Below, piece after piece: positions 22,741 to 29,236 of a DNA stretch of 34,140 nucleotides (positions are counted from its first letter, which is position 1; every line of letters starts with the position of its first letter). Position numbers and translations under genes: made by a program. The notes under the pieces were generated by a model. It was given only the letters and a program-made list of their open reading frames with translations. It had not been told where the DNA came from and made no database searches. Source of the stretch: Flavobacterium gawalongense (GTDB taxonomy: Bacteria > Bacteroidota > Bacteroidia > Flavobacteriales > Flavobacteriaceae); NCBI RefSeq assembly GCF_007097265.1, contig NZ_VJZP01000039.1:1-34140 (forward strand), given 5' to 3'.

Positions 22741-23463
22741 ATGAAAATTAAAAGTATTACGGGTGTTGTGAAGTCGGAAGAGATAACAGTTACAAAGTCA
22801 ATAGGGTCTTTGATTCTTGCGGTCGATGGTCTTGCTCTTGATGGTTTAACGACTGAAAAAATAAGCGTTTATATTGAGCGTGGAAATGGTTCGAATGTGA
22901 TTTTAGCAAACAAAGTTCTTTTGCTTGATTTCATTCTTGCTAGTACTTTTGGTAGTGAAGCTACCCAGTCGGATGCAATTTATGAAACTATTGCAGTTTG
23001 TGAGTTGGCTGTCGATGGCGGTGTATTCTTAGCAGAAAAGGAAAGTATAAAAATCGTGTTAGAGGATTTAAACGCTTTAAAAACGTATGACTTATACGGA
23101 GTTGAGGAACCAAATTTGACAAATCAATTATATCACTTTGAGCAGAAAACGGTTGCTAGTGAAGAGTTTAGCAAAAAAGTAGATGTAGCGGGGTTTGACT
23201 TGGCAATTATGACTGTTAGTGCTACGGTTTCGGATATCTCGTATAAATTCAATAACGGGCAAATAGTAAAGTATTTACCATTTGAATTACAATCCTTGTC
23301 AAGGGATATTGACCCAATTCAAGCTATAAACGGAACGGCAGTATTACAAGGCGTTGCAACACGTTTAAGTTTACCTTTAGTGGGTGTAGATTCAATTGAG
23401 ATAAACAAATCACAAGGGGCGGTAATTAATTTCGTTGTAAGAACGGTTAAAAACGTAGAGTAA
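22741..23463 (+). CDS. Candidate major capsid protein, 240 residues
   Basis: The ATG at 22741 was chosen over the one at 22699 because the extra 14 residues are low-complexity Asn/Lys. The protein is acidic and almost wholly strand-like, with no Cys-rich or membrane parts. Two halves follow one another (about 1-125 ending DLYGVEE, and 130-240), each alternating hydrophobic strands and polar turns (SIGSLILAVDGLALDG; KISVYIERGNGSNVI; FDLAIMTVSATVSDISY), which suits a compact double jelly-roll like PM2 or FLiP capsids. It heads the late gene set. This is inference from composition and position, without a family match. Confidence 0.5.
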   Translation: MKIKSITGVVKSEEITVTKSIGSLILAVDGLALDGLTTEKISVYIERGNGSNVILANKVLLLDFILASTFGSEATQSDAIYETIAVCELAVDGGVFLAEKESIKIVLEDLNALKTYDLYGVEEPNLTNQLYHFEQKTVASEEFSKKVDVAGFDLAIMTVSATVSDISYKFNNGQIVKYLPFELQSLSRDIDPIQAINGTAVLQGVATRLSLPLVGVDSIEINKSQGAVINFVVRTVKNVE

Positions 23464-23464
23464 A

Positions 23465-23890
23465 ATGGGGTTTTTTAAAAGCGTTGGGAATAAACTCAAA
23501 CGGGTTGTTTCTATGAAAAATTTGGTGAGCGGTGTAACGGGCAATTTTTCTGCAATTGGTAAAGATATTGTGAGGGTTGCGACTACGACCGACCCAAAAA
23601 AAGGCAAAAGCGTTGTTGATACTTCTGTTGTTGCGAAAGGTTTTCAATTATCGCCACAAGTGGAGCAGGTTTTAAAATCACAAGAACAGATTTATGCAGA
23701 TAATATCGTTAATTCTGTGGCTTCTATTCCTGCGGTGCAAGATGCAAATTCGTTTATGTCAAAATTATACATACAGAGTATGTGGTTAAAGTACAAAAAT
23801 TGGTTTATCGGATTGGGTGCGGTTGTATTTGTTTTTGTTCTTTTGAAATTTGTTTTTTCAAAAAAGAACAATCGCAGAACACGTAGGTAA
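23465..23890 (+). CDS. Phage membrane protein, 141 residues
   Basis: The protein has a basic amphipathic N-terminus (GFFKSVGNKLKRVVSMK), a soluble middle with SPQVEQVLKSQEQIYADN, one strong membrane segment at about residues 113-131 and a very basic tail ending KKNNRRTRR. It starts one base after the candidate capsid gene, so the two are translated from one message. A part in the internal membrane of the virion, with the basic tail touching the genome, would fit; no family was recognised. Confidence 0.7.
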   Translation: MGFFKSVGNKLKRVVSMKNLVSGVTGNFSAIGKDIVRVATTTDPKKGKSVVDTSVVAKGFQLSPQVEQVLKSQEQIYADNIVNSVASIPAVQDANSFMSKLYIQSMWLKYKNWFIGLGAVVFVFVLLKFVFSKKNNRRTRR

Positions 23891-23911
23891 TTGCAATCTG
23901 AAAAACCAAAA

Positions 23912-23962
23912 AATTACAACCGTATTTATTTGATAATCTTCATAATAGATTCGGTTGTAATT
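23912..23962. other. Long stem-loop in the non-coding gap of the phage late region
   Basis: Perfect 11-base arms (23912-23922 and 23952-23962, AATTACAACCG type) enclose a 29-base loop which itself holds a short stem (AATCT with AGATT). It lies in the largest coding gap of the block, with no T run, so it is unlikely to be a simple terminator. Confidence 0.55.
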
Positions 23963-24015
23963 ATCTTAAAAAAATTAATGGATGTTGTGTTAAACATCAA
24001 AAATCTATTTCACTA

Positions 24016-24423
24016 ATGGCAAATTATAAAAATAATAATTATAATAATTCTCAAAAGCAGAATAATTATAATAATTCAGCTCAAAAGCCGACCGTTAAGC
24101 ATTCGGGCGCAAAGCATACAAAATACTTTCCGAAAACTGGACCTAACGCAGGTGTTGAACAACATTTAACGAGCGGTTGGCGACTGTCCAAAGGCGAACT
24201 AATTTCAATTAGATGTGTAACAACATCCAAAAGTAAATTAGGTGACAAGGGTTGGTTTGGAAGTGTAGCGGTTACAATGACCAATACAAAAACGGGTGCA
24301 AATTCATTTCATTGGGGTACAATGGAAGAGAAAACGGGTAAAGTTGTTATTGATTCTATGGCAATGGTTATTAATCCAAAAGCCAAAAACGGTGGTTACG
24401 CTGGAACATTCTTAAAAGGTTAA
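24016..24423 (+). CDS. Phage hypothetical protein with Asn-rich N-terminus
   Basis: The 135-residue protein opens with an Asn/Tyr/Gln-rich stretch of about 25 residues (NNYNNSQKQNNYNNS), which is probably disordered, and then a beta-type domain (SGWRLSKGELISIRCVT; GWFGSVAVTMTNTKTG; FHWGTMEEKTGKVVI). The domain is rich in Gly, Trp and Lys, a composition seen in single-stranded nucleic-acid-binding proteins, but no family was recognised. It follows the stem-loop gap, and a 35-residue ORF begins right after it. Confidence 0.7.
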   Translation: MANYKNNNYNNSQKQNNYNNSAQKPTVKHSGAKHTKYFPKTGPNAGVEQHLTSGWRLSKGELISIRCVTTSKSKLGDKGWFGSVAVTMTNTKTGANSFHWGTMEEKTGKVVIDSMAMVINPKAKNGGYAGTFLKG

Positions 24424-24424
24424 G

Positions 24425-24532
24425 ATGTTAAAGATATTATTAAAGTTCCTACCTCTTATTTTACATGAGGGGTTGGATTTACTCAAAGAACACTTAGAAA
24501 AACGTAAACTTAAAAAATCAGAAAATGAATAA
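24425..24532 (+). CDS. 35-residue amphipathic peptide
   Basis: This tiny ORF starts one base after the stop of the Asn-rich protein and ends by overlapping the next ORF by 8 bases (24525-24532). The product has a hydrophobic N-terminal half (LKILLKFLPLILHEGLDLL) and a Lys/Glu-rich tail. The tight packing supports translation; the function is unknown. Confidence 0.5.
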   Translation: MLKILLKFLPLILHEGLDLLKEHLEKRKLKKSENE

Positions 24533-24671
24533 AGTAAAGGGTGTTATTTCGGTTATTGGCATTATAGTTAAATATTCAGCTGTTGTAATGGCAATTATAA
24601 AGGGAATTGAGGTTATTTATCAGGAACTTGAGAAAATTGATTTTTCAGAAAAAAAGCAAATAGATGGTTAG
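24525..24671 (+). CDS. Holin-like 48-residue membrane protein
   Basis: The ORF overlaps the preceding one by 8 bases and the lysozyme gene by 8 bases (24664-24671). One hydrophobic segment spans about residues 7-27 (VISVIGIIVKYSAVVMAII), followed by a charged helix (IYQELEKIDFSEKKQ). Its place directly before and overlapping an endolysin gene is the classical holin position, but a virion membrane protein is equally possible because the lysozyme itself carries a membrane segment. Confidence 0.55.
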   Translation: MNKVKGVISVIGIIVKYSAVVMAIIKGIEVIYQELEKIDFSEKKQIDG

Positions 24672-25176
24672 TTCTGCGATAAGAATTTTAAAGGATTCTG
24701 AAAGTTTGGTATTAAATCCGTATCGTGACCCAGGAAAGGGGGTTATAACAATTGGTTGGGGTAATACTTTTTATGAAGATGGTACATCGGTCAAATTGAG
24801 TGATAAACCTTTGACAAGAGCAAGAGCCGAAGAGTTATTTAACAATATATCGGGTGCGTTTGAGAGGGATGTTAAAAAGTTGGTTACTGCTTCAATTAAT
24901 CCTAATCAGTTGGGAGCGTTGACAAGTTTAGCGTATAATGTCGGTATTGGTAATTTCAAAAAGTCAACGCTTTTAAAAATCATTAATAATGACCCTAACG
25001 ATTCGGCTATTGAATACCATTTTAATGAATGGAATAAGTCGGGCGGTAAGATATTAAAGGGTTTAATTATTCGGAGAAAGAAAGAATTTGGTTTGTATAA
25101 AAAGCCGTATTTAAATGTAGCTTTATTTATCCCTGTTATAATTTTTTTTTATACAGTGCTTACCGTAGCACTATAA
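24664..25176 (+). CDS. GH24 phage lysozyme with C-terminal membrane anchor
   Basis: The 170-residue enzyme has the T4/P21-type lysozyme pattern: catalytic Glu13 in LKDSESLVLNPYRD, Asp22 eight residues later, and Thr29 in GVITIGWGNT. The later helices NPNQLGALTSLAYNVGIGNF and LIIRRKKEFGLY are typical. It cleaves the glycan backbone of peptidoglycan. Unusually, the last 22 residues are a membrane segment (LNVALFIPVIIFFYTVLTVAL), so it is anchored in a membrane, either the virion's own for entry or the host's for exit. It overlaps the holin-like ORF. Confidence 0.88.
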   Translation: MVSSAIRILKDSESLVLNPYRDPGKGVITIGWGNTFYEDGTSVKLSDKPLTRARAEELFNNISGAFERDVKKLVTASINPNQLGALTSLAYNVGIGNFKKSTLLKIINNDPNDSAIEYHFNEWNKSGGKILKGLIIRRKKEFGLYKKPYLNVALFIPVIIFFYTVLTVAL

Positions 25177-25221
25177 AAAACGGGAGAAAAAAACGTTAAA
25201 TTAATTTAAAAAATAAAAATC

Positions 25222-25326
25222 ATGTTAGAGAAAGTAAAGGTATTTTATGCAGAGAATAAAAAGGCGGTTCTTATCGTTGGTGGTCTATTAGCTGTTTTCT
25301 TAATTTGGAAGAAAACGCAAAAATAA
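25222..25326 (+). CDS. 34-residue single-pass membrane peptide
   Basis: The ORF (MLEKVKVFYAENKK, then a membrane segment AVLIVGGLLAVFLIW and a KKTQK tail) ends five bases before the next gene. Basic residues flank the membrane part on both sides. It resembles small internal-membrane proteins of lipid-containing phages in style only. Confidence 0.55.
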   Translation: MLEKVKVFYAENKKAVLIVGGLLAVFLIWKKTQK

Positions 25327-25331
25327 GAATT

Positions 25332-25847
25332 ATGCAAGTACAAAGAAATGTGCGTAATGCGTCCTCTAATGGGGGCGCTTTGCAGTTGTTAAAGGATTAT
25401 TGGTTAGTTATTTTGGGTCTTTTTTTGGTAGTGCCGTTTTTAATAAGGTATTTAAAAGATGCTAGTACGGCTAATACTGTTAATAATCAGCAGGAACAAG
25501 AAAAATTATATAAGTCTCAAAATGATAACCCAGTAACGCAGTTGACGGGTTTAATGGAGATTACTACTAAAACATGGATTCATGACGTTGCGCGAAATGT
25601 AGCTTTCAATCTTGGTACTAGTATAAGAACCAAAGAAGTTGGTTTGTTTGATTCTGCTTTTTGGAATCCTAAGGGATGGACTGAAAACGACGAAAAGACG
25701 TATAATCAGTTAAAAACAATAACAATAGTATCTTCTAGGGATGCGGTAGTAAAATGTTACTATTTCCTAACAAGGAGAAATTTAATTGACGATGTTAAAA
25801 CATTGTTAGATGACGAGTACAAAGCAAAATTACCTTTATTTAAATAA
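25332..25847 (+). CDS. Phage membrane-anchored protein, 171 residues
   Basis: The ATG at 25332 is preferred to 25305, which lies inside the preceding small ORF. The product has a basic N-terminus, one membrane segment at about residues 23-39 (YWLVILGLFLVVPFLIRY) and a soluble C-terminal part of about 130 residues with helices (IHDVARNVAFNLGTSIR; NLIDDVKTLLDDEYKA). No family was recognised. It is six bases from the next gene and probably belongs to the virion or its assembly. Confidence 0.7.
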   Translation: MQVQRNVRNASSNGGALQLLKDYWLVILGLFLVVPFLIRYLKDASTANTVNNQQEQEKLYKSQNDNPVTQLTGLMEITTKTWIHDVARNVAFNLGTSIRTKEVGLFDSAFWNPKGWTENDEKTYNQLKTITIVSSRDAVVKCYYFLTRRNLIDDVKTLLDDEYKAKLPLFK

Positions 25848-25853
25848 AAAATT

Positions 25854-26600
25854 ATGAAACATTATTTACAGTATGCGAATAGAGATTTAAAGGTTAAAAC
25901 CATACCTTTAACTTACTTATATGGTGAATTTACAGTACCGAATATTTTGGAAGATTTCTATCCTTTAGCTGTTTTTTATAACTCCGTTCGTGTTGGATCT
26001 TTGGAATTATATGATGAAAATCCAGACGTATATTGTACGTTAAACGATGTTAATTCTTTAGTACAACTGGATTCTTTAAATCAATTGGCTTTCTTTCCTT
26101 CAACTTATCAATTTAAATTTTATAAAAACGGAAACAATTTAGTTTCTTTTTATGGCAATGTTGAGCCTATTCATTCTAGTGTGCAAACTGGTCAGGATAA
26201 TAAAAATATAGTTTATTTCTCTGCTCGTAAAGCTTCGAATACTTCTACAACTCTTCGGACTTATCTTGGTACGGATGAGTATAATTCGCCAGATGCAAGT
26301 GAGTGGCAAATTAGTGCATTTCCTTTTGTAAATGCTATAGATGGTTCTCTGAAAAGATATTTTAATTTTGAAAATTTTCAGATTTTAATGTATATACCGC
26401 CTGTGGTTAATACTAATACGTATAATTTTTTTTTATATGTAGATAGAGCGTATAATTACTTTGAGGTATCGTCTACTTTTCTTGTTACTTATTTAGGTGT
26501 AAAGGAAAATACTCATGTTTATAAAATCAATGTTTCAGACAATACGTTTTTTTACTTGTATGTTGCATATAAGGGACTTCCAAAAGACTTAATGTTATAG
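25854..26600 (+). CDS. Candidate minor structural protein, 248 residues
   Basis: The 248-residue protein is unusually rich in Tyr, Phe and Asn and nearly all beta-like (PLTYLYGEFTVPNILEDFY; YQFKFYKNGNNLVSFYGN; NTYNFFLYVDRAYNYFEV). It has no membrane segment, no Cys-rich part and no enzyme motif. Together with its late position, this suits a spike, penton or other surface protein of a virion. It is the largest gene of the distal late cluster. No sequence family was recognised. Confidence 0.65.
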   Translation: MKHYLQYANRDLKVKTIPLTYLYGEFTVPNILEDFYPLAVFYNSVRVGSLELYDENPDVYCTLNDVNSLVQLDSLNQLAFFPSTYQFKFYKNGNNLVSFYGNVEPIHSSVQTGQDNKNIVYFSARKASNTSTTLRTYLGTDEYNSPDASEWQISAFPFVNAIDGSLKRYFNFENFQILMYIPPVVNTNTYNFFLYVDRAYNYFEVSSTFLVTYLGVKENTHVYKINVSDNTFFYLYVAYKGLPKDLML

Positions 26601-26601
26601 G

Positions 26602-26826
26602 ATGGCAAATAATACGCCTACTCCTTATAGCTGTTGGGTATTTCATAAAGATAAAACAAGGCATCCTTTGGAGTATAAATTTATGAAGTCAATTTATTAT
26701 CTTCATAAATTACTCGAAAAGGACGGCTTTGATTATCATTACATAAATATTTACAATAGAAAAACGGGTCAATATCTTGGTAGACAATATTTTGATAAAT
26801 TTATAATTGACAAACCTTTGTATTAA
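26602..26826 (+). CDS. Phage hypothetical protein, 74 residues
   Basis: This small soluble protein is rich in Tyr, His and Lys (SIYYLHKLLEKDGFDYHYINIY) and has a short Gly turn (RKTGQYLGRQYF). It starts one base after the preceding stop. Its stop codon lies in the loop of the terminator at 26812-26844, so it is the last gene of the main phage transcript. It is not recognised. Confidence 0.65.
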   Translation: MANNTPTPYSCWVFHKDKTRHPLEYKFMKSIYYLHKLLEKDGFDYHYINIYNRKTGQYLGRQYFDKFIIDKPLY

Positions 26827-26844
26827 GTTACAAAGGTTTTTTTT
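26812..26844 (+). terminator. Terminator of the main phage transcript
   Basis: Perfect 11-base arms (26812-26822 and 26829-26839) with a 6-base loop containing the stop codon of the 74-residue gene are followed by a T run through 26844. Confidence 0.85.
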
Positions 26845-26906
26845 ATTTTTGGTTTATTATTAATTCTCTGTAGGAATATTTATAATGATATGTTAAATTT
26901 TGGCAT

Positions 26907-26914
26907 TATCTTTG
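26907..26914 (+). promoter_or_regulatory. Minus-7 element for the 201-residue cargo gene
   Basis: TATCTTTG fits TAnnTTTG exactly, 40 bases before the ATG at 26955 and after the phage terminator. No clear TTG was found at the usual distance upstream. Confidence 0.4.
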
Positions 26915-26954
26915 GAATGCTTTAGTAAAATATTAACTACAAAAATTAACTATT

Positions 26955-27560
26955 ATGAAAAAAACTACTCTTGAAAAACTTGAAAAATCAAAAAAGAAAA
27001 AATCTTTAGAAAGAAAAAATAAAATTTTACTCGGTCTTTTAATTGGATTGTTTTCTGTTTTTGTAATATTTATAATTGTTTCTTTTGTTGATAATAATGA
27101 TAATATAGTTTCTGATTCTGGGGTTTATCCTTATGTAGATTCGACAAGTACCATTTCAGATAAAGAGCGTATTAATTTAGAGATAACTCGTAAAAATATG
27201 GAGTATCGAAATAATTGGCAAAATTATATAAATGTAAATACTAATCAATATAGTTATCATGAAATTGGCGGTGTTAAAAATTTACAAATTTTAGCGACGA
27301 ATAATACTAGTTATTTAATAAATCAGATGACTGTTAACGTTTGTTATGTTATAGATAATGGTGATTGTTATCTTAATGAAGAGGTTGTTATTTATAACAT
27401 TGCTCCAAATTCTACAAAAAGTGAATTGGCACCAAGTTCAAATAGGGGTAAAAAAATTAGATTGGATATAATTGATGTTTATAGTGATAAAATGAACTTT
27501 CATTATAAGACTGCAACCTCTGTAAATAGTTCTCCTGACCCTTATTTTACAAAGATGTAA
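26955..27560 (+). CDS. Membrane-anchored cargo (moron-like) protein, 201 residues
   Basis: The protein begins with a very Lys-rich stretch (KLEKSKKKKSLERKNK), one membrane segment at about residues 24-45, and an outward-facing domain of about 120 residues whose pattern (YHEIGGVKNLQILATNNT; ELAPSSNRGKKIRLDIIDVY) resembles beta domains of unknown function common in Bacteroidota proteins. It stands apart from the phage operon: its own minus-7 element and terminators on both sides make it moron-like. A change to the host surface or exclusion of other phages is possible. No function is shown. Confidence 0.7.
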   Translation: MKKTTLEKLEKSKKKKSLERKNKILLGLLIGLFSVFVIFIIVSFVDNNDNIVSDSGVYPYVDSTSTISDKERINLEITRKNMEYRNNWQNYINVNTNQYSYHEIGGVKNLQILATNNTSYLINQMTVNVCYVIDNGDCYLNEEVVIYNIAPNSTKSELAPSSNRGKKIRLDIIDVYSDKMNFHYKTATSVNSSPDPYFTKM

Positions 27561-27584
27561 TTTCTTAAAAATAACTAATAAATG

Positions 27585-27609
27585 AACCCCAATAAAACGG
27601 GGTTTTTTT
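27585..27609 (+). terminator. Terminator after the cargo gene
   Basis: AACCCC (27585-27590) and GGGGTT (27599-27604) form a GC-rich 6-base stem with an 8-base loop, followed by seven T residues (27603-27609). It sits 25 bases after the cargo gene stop. Confidence 0.85.
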
Positions 27610-27658
27610 ATGTTCTTATATTTTTTCATTATCTTGCTTACGGTACATTGTTAATAAA

Positions 27659-27670
27659 GTTGTTAACAAC
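27659..27670. other. 12-base palindrome near the right junction
   Basis: GTTGTTAACAAC is a perfect palindrome 27 bases before the right att repeat. It may be part of the phage attachment region, since IMEX phages often use folded single-stranded sites, but this is inference. Confidence 0.35.
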
Positions 27671-27696
27671 CTTGTTGGACGTTTTGTTAAACTTGC

Positions 27697-27715
27697 TATA
27701 AATTATAGTTCATTT
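27697..27715. repeat. Right copy of 19-bp direct repeat (att site)
   Basis: Exact copy of 20220-20238. Here the bases to the left (27686-27696, GTTAAACTTGC) do not match a XerD-type arm well, so only the left junction has a full dif-like site. This is what is expected if the phage site supplied a degenerate arm and the host arm was kept on the left. Confidence 0.85.
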
Positions 27716-27801
27716 TTATTGCTATTTGTTTTTATAGTTTTCCGAGTCAATTTCAACATATTTAGGATTATTATGATTGAGTAGTTTATTTAAAACAAAA
27801 A

Positions 27802-27829
27802 AAACGAACAATATCATTACTGTTCGTTT
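27802..27829 (-). terminator. Terminator of the sugar operon
   Basis: AAACGAACA (27802-27810) and TGTTCGTTT (27821-27829) pair with a 10-base loop. On the minus strand the hairpin is followed by a run of T residues (complement of 27797-27804), 29 bases past the permease stop. It may also stop plus-strand readthrough. Confidence 0.8.
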
Positions 27830-27857
27830 CTTTTTAATACAAAAAAATCTAATCGAG

Positions 27858-29228
27858 TTAAACTACTGCATCTACAATATCCAAATCTTTAACCTCTTTG
27901 ATTTTACTTTTTTTCGATGATTTATAAGTACTATAACCATAATACGTCACAACAGATAAACAAATTAAAGGCAATATAAATGAGAAATTTACTTCAGGAA
28001 TATAGCCAAATAATTTAATATCAGCGAAACCTGTACCGCCTAAATCCAAAATACTTCCTTGAATAACAGGCATCAATGCTCCACCAACGATAGCCATAAC
28101 TAAACCAGCAGATCCAATTTTTGCTTCGTCTCCCATGTCTTTTAGTGCTATGCCATAGATAGTTGGGAACATAATAGACATGAAAATAGAAATACATACT
28201 AGAGAAATTAATCCAGGCATACCTTGTAATACAATTGCCCCAGCTGCACATAATACTCCTCCAATACCAAATACCATTAATATTTTTGAAGGATTTATGG
28301 TTTTCATCAAACCAGTTCCAATCCATCTGCCTAATAAAAATAAAATCATGGCAGTTATGTTGTAATAGGTGGCAGTTAATTCTAATCCAAATGTTTTATT
28401 GATGTTATCTACGTATTGGAAAATAAAGGTCCAACACATAATTTGTGCGCCAACATAAAAAGCCTGCGCTATAACGCCATGTTTGTAATTTTTATTAGAA
28501 AATAACTTTTTGAAAGATTCAGATACAGACATTTTATCTTCGTGTGCCGTTTTAGGCATTTTTGTTAAAATAATAATAATTAAAATTATTAAGACAAAAA
28601 TTCCTAATCCAATGTAAGGAATGCTAATAATACCTAAATCATTTTCTCTAATACTGGCTAACTCATTTGAATTTAAAGCTTTATAGGCTTCTTGTGTGTA
28701 GTCATCTGATTTTATTTCTTTAATAACTAAAAACTGAGCCATGACCAATCCAGTTATTGCTCCAATGGGGTTAAATGCCTGTGCTAAATTTAAACGTTGC
28801 GTTGCTGTTTCTTTATTGCCTAAGAATAAAATTAAAGGATTTGAAGTTGTTTCAAGAAAGGCTAAACCACAAGTAATTACCCATAGTGAAACAAGAAAGA
28901 AAGTGTAGCTTTGGTAATGTGCTGCTGGATAAAATAAAAAAGCACCTGTAGCATATAATAGCAGTCCTAATATTATTCCAGATTTATAGCTGTATTTTCT
29001 AATGAATAATGCAGCCGGTAAAGCCATAAAAAAGTATCCAAAATAAAAAGCAAATTGCACTAATGATGCTTGTGTATTTGAAAGTTCTGGCATCACTTTT
29101 TTAAAAGTAGAAACCATCGGAGTTGTTAAATCATTAGCTATCCCCCAAAGGGCAAATAATATGGTTATTATTATAAATTGAAAAACAAATTCTTTGCTAA
29201 CTACGGGGATTTTTTTGAATTGAGTCAT
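27858..29228 (-). CDS. FucP-like sugar:proton symporter (MFS)
   Basis: This 456-residue MFS protein has about 12 membrane segments. It resembles the L-fucose permease group: the N-terminal FQFIIITILFALWGIANDLTTP, the segment LVQFAFYFGYFFMALPAALF, and FLETTSNPLILFLGN, which is the Asn/Glu-bearing fourth-helix region of FucP relatives. It imports a hexose or other monosaccharide with protons through the inner membrane. It starts 8 bases after the kinase gene in the same operon and ends at a strong terminator. The substrate is set by the operon: a ketose such as tagatose, psicose or fructose is likely. Confidence 0.88.
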   Translation of the reverse strand: MTQFKKIPVVSKEFVFQFIIITILFALWGIANDLTTPMVSTFKKVMPELSNTQASLVQFAFYFGYFFMALPAALFIRKYSYKSGIILGLLLYATGAFLFYPAAHYQSYTFFLVSLWVITCGLAFLETTSNPLILFLGNKETATQRLNLAQAFNPIGAITGLVMAQFLVIKEIKSDDYTQEAYKALNSNELASIRENDLGIISIPYIGLGIFVLIILIIIILTKMPKTAHEDKMSVSESFKKLFSNKNYKHGVIAQAFYVGAQIMCWTFIFQYVDNINKTFGLELTATYYNITAMILFLLGRWIGTGLMKTINPSKILMVFGIGGVLCAAGAIVLQGMPGLISLVCISIFMSIMFPTIYGIALKDMGDEAKIGSAGLVMAIVGGALMPVIQGSILDLGGTGFADIKLFGYIPEVNFSFILPLICLSVVTYYGYSTYKSSKKSKIKEVKDLDIVDAVV

Positions 29229-29236
29229 TGTTTTAC

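Larger units (their letters stand above)
20220..27715 (+). mobile_element. Integrated tail-less phage, XerCD-type (IMEX), about 7.48 kb
   Basis: The block is bracketed by the 19-bp direct repeat; the unit from repeat to repeat is 7,477 bp. All of its genes lie on the plus strand, in contrast to both host flanks. It encodes a Rep_trans-like initiator, a beta-rich candidate capsid protein, a GH24 lysozyme with a membrane anchor and several very small membrane proteins, but no integrase, terminase, portal, tail or Zot-like ATPase. Integration by host XerC/XerD at dif explains the missing integrase. The gene style fits non-tailed membrane-containing viruses such as the FLiP group of Flavobacterium; that assignment is inference. 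Confidence 0.75.

Noticed and set aside
24016..24090. AAT-rich repeats at the start of the Asn-rich phage gene as a CRISPR-like or tandem array
   Set aside because: They are codons for Asn/Tyr/Gln within an ORF, too short and irregular for an array.
25155..25172. Hairpin AGTGCT/AGCACT overlapping the last lysozyme codons
   Set aside because: Only six pairs, within coding sequence and followed by A rather than T residues; not a convincing terminator. An origin role is possible but the hairpin before rep is better.
20264..27560. Microvirus or filamentous-phage identity for the prophage
   Set aside because: No VP1- or pilot-type protein and no Zot-type ATPase or small helical coat series was found; lysozyme plus many membrane peptides fits neither group.
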